In this document: piece after piece, positions 15,793 to 24,571 of the stretch
Position numbering within the stretch: the stretch's first letter is position 1
Layout of the letters: every line of letters starts with the position of its first letter
Origin: Anaerosomatales bacterium
Lineage (GTDB): Bacteria > Actinomycetota > Coriobacteriia > Anaerosomatales > Anaerosomataceae
Assembly: GCA_030019445.1 (NCBI GenBank)
Contig: JASEEU010000002.1
Span: 186,995 to 250,994 of the forward strand
Length of the DNA: 64,000 bases
Direction of reading: 5' to 3'
The notes under the pieces: generated by a model
What the model was told of the DNA's origin: nothing
What the model saw: only the letters and a program-made list of their open reading frames with translations
The model's database searches: none
Program-made: the position numbers and the translations under genes

Positions 15793-16647
15793 ATGAGACG
15801 GTCTGCTCGCATCTTCGCGCTCCTGCTGGTCATCGTCGCGCTCCTCGTGCTCACCGCCTGCGCTGACGGTGAGTCGGCCGCGCCGGCCGCAGTGGAGGGG
15901 GCGCAGGTGCGTGTCAGCGGCTCCGGGACCTGTCTCCCGCTGCTCCGGATCCTGAGTTCCGAGTACCTCGAGCGCCACCCGGACGCCGAGGTCGAGTTCG
16001 TGTTCCTGCCGGGTCTGCACTCGGGCGGCGGGATCAAGGGAGTGGCCAACGGCGACCTCGACCTGGGTGCCGTCTCTCGCGATCTGACCGAGGAAGAGAG
16101 CGCGCTCGGGCTCGAATACCATCTGCTCTCCCGCGACGGGCTCGTGATCGCGGTGCACCCCTCGGTCACGATCGAAGGTCTCACCACCGAGCAGGTGCGC
16201 GCGATCTACCGAGGCGATCACGCGAACTGGAGCGAGCTCGGCGGCCCTGATCTGCCGATCGTCATACTCGACCGCAATGAGGACGAGTCGGCCAAGATCA
16301 TCCTTCGCCAGTACGTGCTCGGGCCCGATCTCGAGATCACGAGCAAGGCGGTCAACCTCTACTACGAGCCCGACATGATCGACGGCCTCCAGTCGACGTC
16401 CGGCGCCATCGGCTACTTCTCGCTCGGCTACGGGATCTCGCAGGACGTGCCGGTCCGCTATCTCCGGCTCGACGGGGCGCAGGCCACGGTCGACGACATC
16501 GAGGCGGGCGCGTACGAGATGGTGCGGCCGCTCGGGATGGTGACCGGCCCCGAGGCCAGTGAAGCGCTGCGGGCGTTCGTCGAGTGGTCGTCAAGCGACG
16601 AGGCGCGTCGGATCATGGAGAGCGCAGGCTTCGCGCCCGCTGACTGA
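15793..16647 (+). CDS. PstS-like phosphate-type substrate-binding lipoprotein
   Basis: A 284-residue lipoprotein with signal and lipobox VLTAC (Cys23). The mature protein has the periplasmic-binding fold of the PstS-like superfamily: VSGSGTCLPLLRIL near the N-terminus, GVANGDLDLGAVSRDLTEEE, and STSGAIGYFSLGY near the end. No Pst permease genes are present. It is followed after one base by the HD-GYP sensor, so it probably supplies a ligand signal instead of feeding a transporter. The ligand is likely an oxyanion but is not proven. The ATG at 15793 has GGAAGG upstream. Confidence 0.8.
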   Translation: MRRSARIFALLLVIVALLVLTACADGESAAPAAVEGAQVRVSGSGTCLPLLRILSSEYLERHPDAEVEFVFLPGLHSGGGIKGVANGDLDLGAVSRDLTEEESALGLEYHLLSRDGLVIAVHPSVTIEGLTTEQVRAIYRGDHANWSELGGPDLPIVILDRNEDESAKIILRQYVLGPDLEITSKAVNLYYEPDMIDGLQSTSGAIGYFSLGYGISQDVPVRYLRLDGAQATVDDIEAGAYEMVRPLGMVTGPEASEALRAFVEWSSSDEARRIMESAGFAPAD

Positions 16648-16648
16648 C

Positions 16649-19207
16649 ATGACTCCGACGCGGACACGACTCTTCGGCAAACACCTCCACAACCAGATCG
16701 TCGTGCCGCTGCTGGTCGCCGCGATGATCGTGGGCGTCGTCGCGACGCTCGTGGCGGTGGGGCTCATCAGCCGGGTCGTGAACGAGTGGATCGATCAGAA
16801 CGCCTCGGCCACCAACGCGTCGGTCGTCGCCCGCATCGATTATGAAGCGGCCGAGATGGCCAAGGTCGCCAAGGTCGCCGCGGAAAACCCCCAGCTCGTC
16901 GATACCGTACGCACCGGAGATGTGAACGCGATCGCCGCGCACCTCGTGTTGGTGAACCAGGCATTGCGCGCCGACAACCTCGCGCTCATCGACCGGAACG
17001 GCCGCGTCGTCGCGTCCACCGGGGACCTCGAGCTGGCGTCCGGGCTGCAACCGCTCGGCCCGGGCGAGCGGGACTGGATACTGCTCTCCATGAGCCACCC
17101 GATCTTCGTCGACATCACCACCCAGCCGACGCTCACCGCGATGGAACCCGTGAAGGGCGGACAGGACGGCGACTTCACGTTGCTCGTCTCCACCGTGATC
17201 GACGAGGAGTTCATCGGCAGCATCACCGAGGGCATCGACGCCGCAGTCTGCCTGTACGACCGTTCGTTCGTGCCGATGGCGGCGAGGGCTCCCATGGCGC
17301 TCGGCGGCGAGGAGCTTGCCGCCGCGCTGCTCGACCGGACCGGCGACGTCGGCGAGCTGCTCGAGACCGCCGACACCTCCAGCGACCCCCGGCCGCTCGC
17401 CGTCGCCGGTCAGGCCTACCGTGCGGTCTCTCAGGCTATGACGTTCGAGAACGACCCCACCAACAGCACGGTGTACGTCGTCACGGTCATGGGGACACAG
17501 GTGGCCGAGGACACGCGCCGCACGACCACCAACCTCATAATGCTGTGGTCGGTGGTGGGCGTCGCAGCGCTCGTCGCGCTCAACTGGTGGGTCGCGCGTC
17601 GGGTGTCCGACCCGCTGGCGTCGCTTTCGGAGAGCGTCGGCAAGGTGGCCGAGGGTGACTTCTCGGCCAAGGTCTCGATCGAGGGCGACAACGAGGTCTC
17701 GCAGCTGGCGGACAACTTCAACCGGATGACCGATTCGCTGCGGGACCGCAGCGAGAGCCTCACCAAGAAGGTGCTCGAACTGGCGACGCTCTACGAGATG
17801 AGCCGGGCGCTCGGGTCGATGCTCGACCTGGACGTGCTGCTCGACTCCGTCCTGGACTCCGCGCTTCGCATCTTCAACGTGGAACTCGGCTACGTGACGC
17901 TGCGCGACAAGGAGACCGCCGAGCTCGAGGTGCGCGCCTGGCGGGGGGCGGCAGGCGGGAGGCCCGACGAGACGGCCGTGCGCTCATCCATGTCTGAGTG
18001 GGTCATCCGAGAAGGGCGACCGCTCATCTTCAACCCGTCTCGCGAGGCGGAGGGCAGGATCGACACGGTCTCCGGCGCGCTTGCCGCCCTCTGCGTGCCC
18101 CTGGTCTCCGCTGACGGCACGATCGGTGCGATCACCGTGGGCAGCCGTAACATGGAGCATCGGTTCACGAGCGATGACGTGCGCCTGCTGGCGACGATCG
18201 CCAACCATGTCACGATCGCCATCGGCAACATCGAGCTGTTCTCCAGCCTGCAGGACGCGTACCTCGCTACCGTCAGGGCGCTCGCCGCGGCGGTGGATGC
18301 CAAGGACCCGTTCACGCGCGGCCATTCGGACCGCGTCGCGCGCTTCGGCCTCGTGATAGCCGACGCGCTCGAGCTCTCCTCCGAGCAGCGCATCGCGCTC
18401 GAGATGGCGGCCTACCTGCACGACATCGGCAAGATCGGCATCAGCGAGGAGATCCTGCTCAAGCCGGGCAAGCTCTCAGACGACGAGATGGGCCAGATGC
18501 GCCACCATCCGCTCATCGGCGCGAACATCCTGCGGCCCGTGGCCTTCCCGTGGCCGATCGCGCCCATCGTCCGGCACCACCATGAGCACTACGACGGACG
18601 TGGCTACCCGGCCGGTCTCAAGGGAGAAGAGATTCCGATGCTCGCGCGCGTCCTGACCGTGGCCGACGCGTACGAGGCGATGATCGCCGACCGCCCCTAC
18701 CGTCGTGGCCGCTCGGAGCAGGACGCGATCATGGAGCTCAGGCGCTGCGCCGGGACCCACTTCGACCCGAAGATCGTAGACGCGTTCATTGCGGTGCTCG
18801 AGCGGGAGGCGCAGCTGGACGAGGCCGCCGCGAGCGCCTGGGACGAGCTCGGGCCCGATGAGTCCCGCGCGGTCGTCGTCGCCGTGTGCGACGGCATGGT
18901 GGCGAGTTTCCGGCGTCTCGGGGGGCCACGGCTCGCTGCGAACCTCGAGACCGACATCAACGTCTCGTTCGAGGCCGAGGGACTGCCGTACCTGTTGAGC
19001 TCGGGCCACCTCACCGTCTCGCCCGACGTGTCCGATGACGGCGATCACCATGCGGTGATGCGCCGGGCCGTACGCATCGTGGCGGAAGCGATGGAGCGGA
19101 CGTCCGGCGAGAGTCTCGTCGACCACTTCTACACCGAAGCGGTCGAGACGCTGCCGGAGCGCATGCGGCTCGTGGCCGAGCGTCTGCGCCTGCACGCGGA
19201 CGAGTAG
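16649..19207 (+). CDS. Membrane sensor with HAMP, GAF and HD-GYP c-di-GMP phosphodiesterase domains
   Basis: An 852-residue protein predicted to degrade cyclic di-GMP. It has a first membrane helix (about 20-45), a large extracellular sensor region (45-290, Cache-like), a second membrane helix near 295-315, a HAMP domain (RRVSDPLASLSESVGKVAEG), a GAF domain (about 380-540), and HD-GYP with intact HDIGKIGI, HHEHYDGRGYPAGLKGEEIP and ADAYEAM motifs. A C-terminal extension of about 140 residues after HD-GYP is unassigned. The start ATG 16649 is one base after the PstS-like stop, so the two are co-translated. The lipoprotein may present its ligand to the sensor region. Confidence 0.88.
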   Translation: MTPTRTRLFGKHLHNQIVVPLLVAAMIVGVVATLVAVGLISRVVNEWIDQNASATNASVVARIDYEAAEMAKVAKVAAENPQLVDTVRTGDVNAIAAHLVLVNQALRADNLALIDRNGRVVASTGDLELASGLQPLGPGERDWILLSMSHPIFVDITTQPTLTAMEPVKGGQDGDFTLLVSTVIDEEFIGSITEGIDAAVCLYDRSFVPMAARAPMALGGEELAAALLDRTGDVGELLETADTSSDPRPLAVAGQAYRAVSQAMTFENDPTNSTVYVVTVMGTQVAEDTRRTTTNLIMLWSVVGVAALVALNWWVARRVSDPLASLSESVGKVAEGDFSAKVSIEGDNEVSQLADNFNRMTDSLRDRSESLTKKVLELATLYEMSRALGSMLDLDVLLDSVLDSALRIFNVELGYVTLRDKETAELEVRAWRGAAGGRPDETAVRSSMSEWVIREGRPLIFNPSREAEGRIDTVSGALAALCVPLVSADGTIGAITVGSRNMEHRFTSDDVRLLATIANHVTIAIGNIELFSSLQDAYLATVRALAAAVDAKDPFTRGHSDRVARFGLVIADALELSSEQRIALEMAAYLHDIGKIGISEEILLKPGKLSDDEMGQMRHHPLIGANILRPVAFPWPIAPIVRHHHEHYDGRGYPAGLKGEEIPMLARVLTVADAYEAMIADRPYRRGRSEQDAIMELRRCAGTHFDPKIVDAFIAVLEREAQLDEAAASAWDELGPDESRAVVVAVCDGMVASFRRLGGPRLAANLETDINVSFEAEGLPYLLSSGHLTVSPDVSDDGDHHAVMRRAVRIVAEAMERTSGESLVDHFYTEAVETLPERMRLVAERLRLHADE

Positions 19208-19246
19208 CGGCAGGGTGACGACGGCTGCTGCCCGGCAGCCGATTGC

Positions 19247-19255
19247 TGGTACACT
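19247..19255 (+). promoter_or_regulatory. Extended -10 promoter of lysC-asd
   Basis: TGG followed by TACACT lies 48 bases before the lysC ATG. A small hairpin (GGCTGC..GCAGCC, 19223-19240) just upstream may end the HD-GYP transcript. Confidence 0.45.
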
Positions 19256-19302
19256 ATCTCCCAATCTCGCGGGCCGCGCACGCTCGCATCCGGGGAGGTC
19301 GG

Positions 19303-20562
19303 ATGTCCCTCATCGTTCAGAAGTACGGCGGAACGTCCGTCGGCAACACCGATCGCATCAAAGCGGTGGCCGAGCGTCTCGTCGCGGCCAAGCGGGCCGG
19401 CAACGACGTCGTGGCCGTCGTCTCGGCGATGGGTGATGTGACCGATGAGCTGCTCGACCTCGCGGCGGCCGTCAATGGCGAGCCGCCCGAGCGCGAGATG
19501 GACATGCTGCTTGCGACGGGAGAACAAGTCACGATCGCGCTCCTCGCGATGGCTATCCACGCTCTCGGTCACGAGGCGATCTCGTTCACCGGACCTCAGG
19601 TGGGCATCGTCACGGATGCCGGCCACACCAAGGCTCGCATCCAGGAGGTGCGCGCCGATTGCGTACGTGAGGCGATCGAAGCGGGGCGCATCGTCATCGT
19701 GGCGGGATTCCAGGGAACGACCCCCGACAACCAGATCACGACGCTCGGCAGAGGCGGCTCCGACACGACCGCCGTCGCCGTGGCCGCAGGCATCGGCGCG
19801 GATGTCTGCGAGATCTACACGGATGTGGACGGCGTCTACTCGGCTGACCCGCGCGTGGTGCCCTCGGCGCGCAAGATCGCGGTCATCTCCTACGAGGAGA
19901 TGCTCGAGCTGGCCGCGACCGGGGCCCGGGTGCTCCAGCTGCGCTCGGTGGAGTTCGCCCGCAACCATGGCGTCGTCATCCACGTCCGCTCGAGCTTCAA
20001 CGACCTGCCCGGCACCATCGTCAAGGAGGCTGATCCGTCGATGGAACAGGCGATGATATCCGGTGTCACGCATGACACCACCGAGGCCAAGATCACCATC
20101 CGCGACGTTCCCGACCAGCCTGGCGTGGCCGCGCAGGTCTTCTCGGGCCTTGCCGAGGCGAACGTCAACGTCGACATGATCGTGCAGAACGTCTCGGAGG
20201 CGGGAGCCACCGACATCTCGTTCACGATCCCCAAGGAGGACCTCGTCCGCGCGAAGCGGGCGGTCGAGAGCGTCGTGGAGCGCCTCGGCGCGCGCTCGTG
20301 GCTGGTGGATGAGGCGGTCGCCAAGGTCTCGCTCGTAGGCGCGGGCATGAAGACGCATCCCGGCATCGCCGCCCGCATGTTCCGCTCGCTCGCGAAGGCC
20401 GGCGTCAACATCGACATGATCTCCACGTCGTCGATCCGCGTCTCGTGCGTGATCGCACGGGAGCAGGCCGAACTTGCGGTGCGCGCGCTCCATGACGAGT
20501 TCGACCTGGCGACTGACCAGATCGCCGCTGAGATAGCCCCGAGCGCGGGAGGTGCCGAATGA
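19303..20562 (+). CDS. lysC: Aspartate kinase
   Basis: A 419-residue enzyme that phosphorylates aspartate, the first step toward lysine, threonine, methionine and diaminopimelate. The kinase motif VQKYGGTSVGNTDRI opens the protein, and TTLGRGGSDTTAVAVA and YTDVDGVYSADPR follow. Two ACT regulatory domains fill about 265-410, so feedback inhibition is expected. The ATG at 19303 has GGGGAGGTCGG upstream. Its stop overlaps the asd start (ATGA), giving the common lysC-asd operon. Confidence 0.95.
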   Translation: MSLIVQKYGGTSVGNTDRIKAVAERLVAAKRAGNDVVAVVSAMGDVTDELLDLAAAVNGEPPEREMDMLLATGEQVTIALLAMAIHALGHEAISFTGPQVGIVTDAGHTKARIQEVRADCVREAIEAGRIVIVAGFQGTTPDNQITTLGRGGSDTTAVAVAAGIGADVCEIYTDVDGVYSADPRVVPSARKIAVISYEEMLELAATGARVLQLRSVEFARNHGVVIHVRSSFNDLPGTIVKEADPSMEQAMISGVTHDTTEAKITIRDVPDQPGVAAQVFSGLAEANVNVDMIVQNVSEAGATDISFTIPKEDLVRAKRAVESVVERLGARSWLVDEAVAKVSLVGAGMKTHPGIAARMFRSLAKAGVNIDMISTSSIRVSCVIAREQAELAVRALHDEFDLATDQIAAEIAPSAGGAE

Positions 20563-21584
20563 TGTCGTGGACCAAGCCGATGTCGCCCCGCCCCGTCGTC
20601 GCCGTCGCCGGAGCCACCGGCGCGGTCGGCCGAGAGATGCTGCTCACGCTCGAGCAGCGGGGCTTCCCCGCCGCGCGCGTGCTGCCGCTCGCGTCGTCCC
20701 GCTCGGCGGGCACCAGGGTCCCGTTCGCCGGCGGCGAGCTGGTCGTAGAGGAGATGACGGCCGACAGCTTCGCGGGTGTCGACATCGCGCTCTTCTCGGC
20801 CGGCGCCTCGGTGAGCAAGGCCTTCCGCGAGGCTGTCGTCTCGGCAGGGTGCGTGATGATCGACAACTCCTCGGCGTTCCGGATGGACGACGACGTGCCC
20901 CTCGTGGTTCCCGAGGTCAACGCGGACGCGCTCGCGGATCACGCGGGCGTGATCGCCAACCCCAACTGCTCCACCATCCAGATGGTGGTCGTGCTCGACG
21001 CACTCGAACGTATCGCGCCGCTCAAGCGCGTCGTCGTCTCCACCTATCAGGCGGCGTCAGGGGCCGGTCAGGCGGCCATGGACGAGCTCTACCAGCAGAC
21101 CGGCGCGTTCCTCGAGGGGCAGGAGCTCGTGCCGGCGGCGTTCGTGCACCGGATCGCGTTCAACTGCATCCCGCAGATCGACGTGTTCCTCGACGACGGC
21201 TCCACCAAAGAAGAGTGGAAGATGATCGCCGAGACGCGCAAGATCATGGATCGCCCGGCGCTGCCCGTGCAGGCCACCTGCGTTCGGGTGCCGGTCCTGC
21301 GCTGTCACTCCGAGGCCCTGGCGCTCGAGTTCGACGCGCCCATCAGCGTGGAGGATGCGGCCGCGGTCCTCGGTGCGGCCGAGGGTGTGACGATGATGGA
21401 CGACCCCGCCGAGGCGCTCTATCCGATGCCGGGCCTGCTCGAGGGCACCGACGATGTGTACGTCGGCCGCCTGCGCCGCGACGACAGCGTGCCGCACGGC
21501 CTTGCGCTGTGGATCGTCGCCGACCAGCTCCGGAAGGGCGCCGCGCTGAACGCGGTGCAGATCGCCGAAGCGTTGCTCCCGTAG
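20559..21584 (+). CDS. asd: Aspartate-semialdehyde dehydrogenase
   Basis: A 341-residue enzyme that reduces aspartyl phosphate with NADPH. It has the nucleotide motif VAGATGAVGREML near the N-terminus, the active-site Cys in NPNCSTIQ (about residue 136), QAASGAGQAAMDEL, and the late RVPVLRCHSEALALEF segment. The start ATG 20559 overlaps the lysC stop by four bases and has GGGAGGTGCC as ribosome binding site. An alternative ATG follows immediately. Confidence 0.95.
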   Translation: MMSWTKPMSPRPVVAVAGATGAVGREMLLTLEQRGFPAARVLPLASSRSAGTRVPFAGGELVVEEMTADSFAGVDIALFSAGASVSKAFREAVVSAGCVMIDNSSAFRMDDDVPLVVPEVNADALADHAGVIANPNCSTIQMVVVLDALERIAPLKRVVVSTYQAASGAGQAAMDELYQQTGAFLEGQELVPAAFVHRIAFNCIPQIDVFLDDGSTKEEWKMIAETRKIMDRPALPVQATCVRVPVLRCHSEALALEFDAPISVEDAAAVLGAAEGVTMMDDPAEALYPMPGLLEGTDDVYVGRLRRDDSVPHGLALWIVADQLRKGAALNAVQIAEALLP

Positions 21585-21735
21585 CCGTCGACTCAGCAGA
21601 GCGCGTCGCGCCCTGCTACCGCCGGGGCACGCTCATGCCTCGCGCGCCCGGCGCTCGCCGGTGTCGTTCGCGGGCCCGTATGGGGCGTTCCCTGACGTTC
21701 TGTGAGCCTACCCGTAGCCTCGGTGAGCGGAGCGG

Positions 21736-21749
21736 CGTTAATATTAACG
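21736..21749. promoter_or_regulatory. Perfect AT-rich palindrome upstream of the response regulator
   Basis: CGTTAAT and ATTAACG form an uninterrupted 14-base palindrome 53 bases before the regulator ATG. An AT core of this kind is rare in the surrounding high-GC DNA. It could be an autoregulatory operator or overlap the promoter. Which protein binds is unknown. Confidence 0.5.
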
Positions 21750-21801
21750 TACGGGAGCCCGCGGCCGGACTCCTCCGGTCCGCATGAGGAGGGAGTCGGA
21801 C

Positions 21802-22482
21802 ATGTCCGAGGCCAACGTCCTTATCGTGGAGGACGACGCGACGATCGCGCGCTTCGTCGAGCTTGAGCTCGAGCACGCCGGATACGAGGTGTTCCGTGCG
21901 GGGGACGGTCCCGCAGCGATCGACCTGATGGACGCCGAGCCCGTCGACCTGGTGATCCTCGACCTCATGCTGCCCGGCATCGACGGCCTGGACGTGGCGA
22001 AGCATATCCGCAAGAAGGGCGACGACGTCCCCATCCTCATGCTCACCGCCCGTGCCGAGACGCACGACGTGGTGAACGGTTTCGAGGCGGGCGCCGACGA
22101 CTACCTCCGCAAGCCGTTCGAGATACCGGAGCTGCTGTCCCGAGTGCGTGCGTTGCTCAAGCGCGTGAAGGCCGCCGAGCCGAGCTCGCCGTACGAAGCC
22201 TCGGGAGTGCGTATCGACCTGGAGAAGCGCGAGGCCACGCTCGAGGGGGCGCCGCTCGACCTGACCGCCAAGGAGTTCGACCTCCTTGCCTACCTGGTCG
22301 CCAATGCAGGTCGGGTCATCTCGCGCGACGAGATCCTCGGCACGGTCTGGGGCGGGCAGCACACGACCGACAGCAACGTCATCGAGGTCTTCGTGTGCCA
22401 CCTGCGCAACAAGATCGGCGATCGCGACAACAAGATCATCCAGACCATCCGGGGCGTCGGCTACTTCTTCGCAAGGGGGTAA
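21802..22482 (+). CDS. OmpR/PhoB-family response regulator
   Basis: A 226-residue two-domain regulator. The receiver has VEDD, phospho-acceptor Asp54 (VILDLMLPGIDG), MLTARAE and the KPF switch. The DNA-binding winged helix starts near 130 (LTAKEFDLLAYLVANAGRVISRDEIL) and ends in TIRGVGYFF. All switch residues are intact. ATG 21802 was preferred to one 18 bases upstream because GAGGAGGGAG lies at normal spacing before it. The kinase gene follows directly (TAAATG). Confidence 0.93.
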   Translation: MSEANVLIVEDDATIARFVELELEHAGYEVFRAGDGPAAIDLMDAEPVDLVILDLMLPGIDGLDVAKHIRKKGDDVPILMLTARAETHDVVNGFEAGADDYLRKPFEIPELLSRVRALLKRVKAAEPSSPYEASGVRIDLEKREATLEGAPLDLTAKEFDLLAYLVANAGRVISRDEILGTVWGGQHTTDSNVIEVFVCHLRNKIGDRDNKIIQTIRGVGYFFARG

Positions 22483-23982
22483 ATGCGCCTCTCCTCGATA
22501 CGCGCGCGTGTCGTCTACCTCGCCGCCATCTTCGCATTCCTGCTCGTCGGCAGCGTGACGCTTGCCACGTACTTCTTCGTGGCGGACGGCATGGCGCGAT
22601 CCGCCGAGGACACCGCCTGGCGGTTCGCGCAGCACGCCTCACGCATGATCGCGCGATCGACCACCTCGGCCAAGCTTGCCGCGGCCGATGCCGGGCTCGA
22701 GGGCGACGAGCGGGAGCGCGAGGCGCTGCGACGCGTTCTGCGCGAGGTGCCCGACATGTTCACGACCACGGTAACGGATGACGGGGCGTACGCGCTCTAC
22801 ATCGCGAACGAGCGTGACGATCTCGAACTGGCCTGGTACAGCGGCGAAGCGGCGCTGAACGAACTGGCGCACGCGCGCACCCTTGCATTGGAGCGTCGCC
22901 AGCCGGTGCAATCCACGCCGCGAGCGCGCGACTTCCTCACGGGGATGTTCTCGGCGGCGGACCTGGGCGCACAGGTCGTGCACGTGCCCCTTCAACTGCC
23001 GGACGAGACGGCGGGCGTGCTGGACGTCGTCTACCGACCGGTCCGCGAAGAGGGCATCCTGGACTCGGCCCGCATCCCGATGTTCGTCGTGGCCGGCTTC
23101 GCGATCGTGGCAGCGGTGCTGATGATGCAGGTCATCACGAGCTGGATCCTGTCACTGCTGGATACGATGCGCAGGACGGCCGACTCCATCGAGGCGGGTC
23201 GGCTCGACGTGCGGCTGCCGGTGGAGGGTGAGCACGAGATCGCGGACCTGGCGCGCTCGTTGAATGCGCTCATCGATCGACTGGCTCGACGCGCTGATGT
23301 GCAGACGCGCTTCGTGGCGGACGCCTCGCACGAACTTGCGACGCCCGTCGCGGGCATCCGTGGATACGTGAACATCCTGCGCGATTGGGGTGCCGAGGAC
23401 CCTGAGATGCGCACCGAGGCGCTGGCCGCCATCGATCGCGAGTCGCGGCGGATGGCACGGCTGTGCGGGGATCTCCTCTCGGTCATCCGGAGCGAGGAAG
23501 CCGCCGAGATGCGTCCGGTGCGCTACGATGTCGACTCCGTCGCGCGCGAGGTCCTGGCGTCGGCGGCGACGCGCTATATGGACAAGAAGCTCGAGTTCAT
23601 CGGCCCTGATGAAGGGCCGTTGTGGATCACCGGCGACCGGGACCGCATCGAGGAGCTGCTCTCGATCCTCGTGGACAACGCGTGCAAGTACACGCCCGCC
23701 GGTGGCCGTGTCTCGGTGTCGACGCATCGCCGGCGCGACGCCGTGGTCATCAAGGTGAGCGATACCGGCGTCGGCATCCCCGCGTCGGACCTGCAGAACG
23801 TGTTCGAGCGCTTCTACCGCAGCGACGCTTCGCGGTCGAAGCAGACCGGGGGGTTCGGGCTGGGCCTCGCGATCGCGAAACACATCGTCGACATGAGCGG
23901 AGGCACGATCTCGGTGTCGAGCATCGAGAACGAAGGAACGACGTTCACCATCACGCTGCCGCGCCACCGGAAGCCGGACTGA
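22483..23982 (+). CDS. Sensor histidine kinase paired with the OmpR-type regulator
   Basis: A 499-residue membrane kinase. It has a first membrane helix (about 8-32), an extracellular sensor of about 160 residues, a second helix near 200-225, a HAMP domain, HisKA with ASHELATPVAGI (His about 283), and HATPase with DNACKYTPAGG, DTGVGIP and GFGLGLAIAKH. All catalytic boxes are intact. The signal is unknown. Downstream genes (QueT-like membrane protein, hydrogenase-like sensor, radical SAM enzyme) are contiguous, so they may be co-expressed with it. Confidence 0.93.
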   Translation: MRLSSIRARVVYLAAIFAFLLVGSVTLATYFFVADGMARSAEDTAWRFAQHASRMIARSTTSAKLAAADAGLEGDEREREALRRVLREVPDMFTTTVTDDGAYALYIANERDDLELAWYSGEAALNELAHARTLALERRQPVQSTPRARDFLTGMFSAADLGAQVVHVPLQLPDETAGVLDVVYRPVREEGILDSARIPMFVVAGFAIVAAVLMMQVITSWILSLLDTMRRTADSIEAGRLDVRLPVEGEHEIADLARSLNALIDRLARRADVQTRFVADASHELATPVAGIRGYVNILRDWGAEDPEMRTEALAAIDRESRRMARLCGDLLSVIRSEEAAEMRPVRYDVDSVAREVLASAATRYMDKKLEFIGPDEGPLWITGDRDRIEELLSILVDNACKYTPAGGRVSVSTHRRRDAVVIKVSDTGVGIPASDLQNVFERFYRSDASRSKQTGGFGLGLAIAKHIVDMSGGTISVSSIENEGTTFTITLPRHRKPD

Positions 23983-23983
23983 G

Positions 23984-24571
23984 GTGTCGCGGACGCGCTT
24001 CATAGCGCAGGCGGGTGTGATCGCGGCCGTATACGCGGTCATGACGCTGCTTGCGCTCATGATGCCGAGCCAGCTCGGCTGGGGTCTCGTGCAGTTCAGG
24101 CTCAGCGAGGCGGTCACGGTGGTCGCCTGCTTCACTCCGGCTGCGGTCCCCGGGTTGACGTTGGGCACCGTGGCCGCGAACGCGTTCATGATCACGCAGG
24201 TGGGGCCGCTGGCGCTCCTGGATATCGTCTTCGGCTCGCTCGGCTCCTTTCTCGGCGCGTGGTGGATGTGGCGCCATCGCCGCCGCCGCGTCGTCGCGCT
24301 TGCCGGCCCGGTCGTCGCCAACGCGCTCATCGTGCCCGCGTACCTGCCGCTGATGCTCGCCGGCCTCGGGCTCTACGAGGTGCCCTTCCTCGGCCTCGAC
24401 CTTGAAGGTCACTGGCTCGCGATGTACGGTTTCGGGGTCGCGGCGGTGGGCCTCGGCCAGGCGGTCGTCGTCTACGGTCTCGGCATGCCGCTCCACTCCG
24501 CGCTGCGGCGCCTGGGGCTGGCGCGACTCGCCGGAGCGTCCGGCGACCGAGCCGAAGGGGACGCACGATGA
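23984..24571 (+). CDS. QueT-like membrane protein, possible ECF transporter substrate subunit
   Basis: A 195-residue protein with about five to six membrane helices. LVQFRLSEAVTVVACF and the following hydrophobic pattern match QueT-type S-components, thought to import queuosine precursors through a shared ECF module. No ECF ATPase/T-component lies beside it; the only ECF set in the window is the nickel/cobalt one at 45-47 kb. The start is GTG 23984, two bases after the kinase stop. Its stop overlaps the next gene. The role in this operon is unexplained. Confidence 0.7.
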   Translation: MSRTRFIAQAGVIAAVYAVMTLLALMMPSQLGWGLVQFRLSEAVTVVACFTPAAVPGLTLGTVAANAFMITQVGPLALLDIVFGSLGSFLGAWWMWRHRRRRVVALAGPVVANALIVPAYLPLMLAGLGLYEVPFLGLDLEGHWLAMYGFGVAAVGLGQAVVVYGLGMPLHSALRRLGLARLAGASGDRAEGDAR

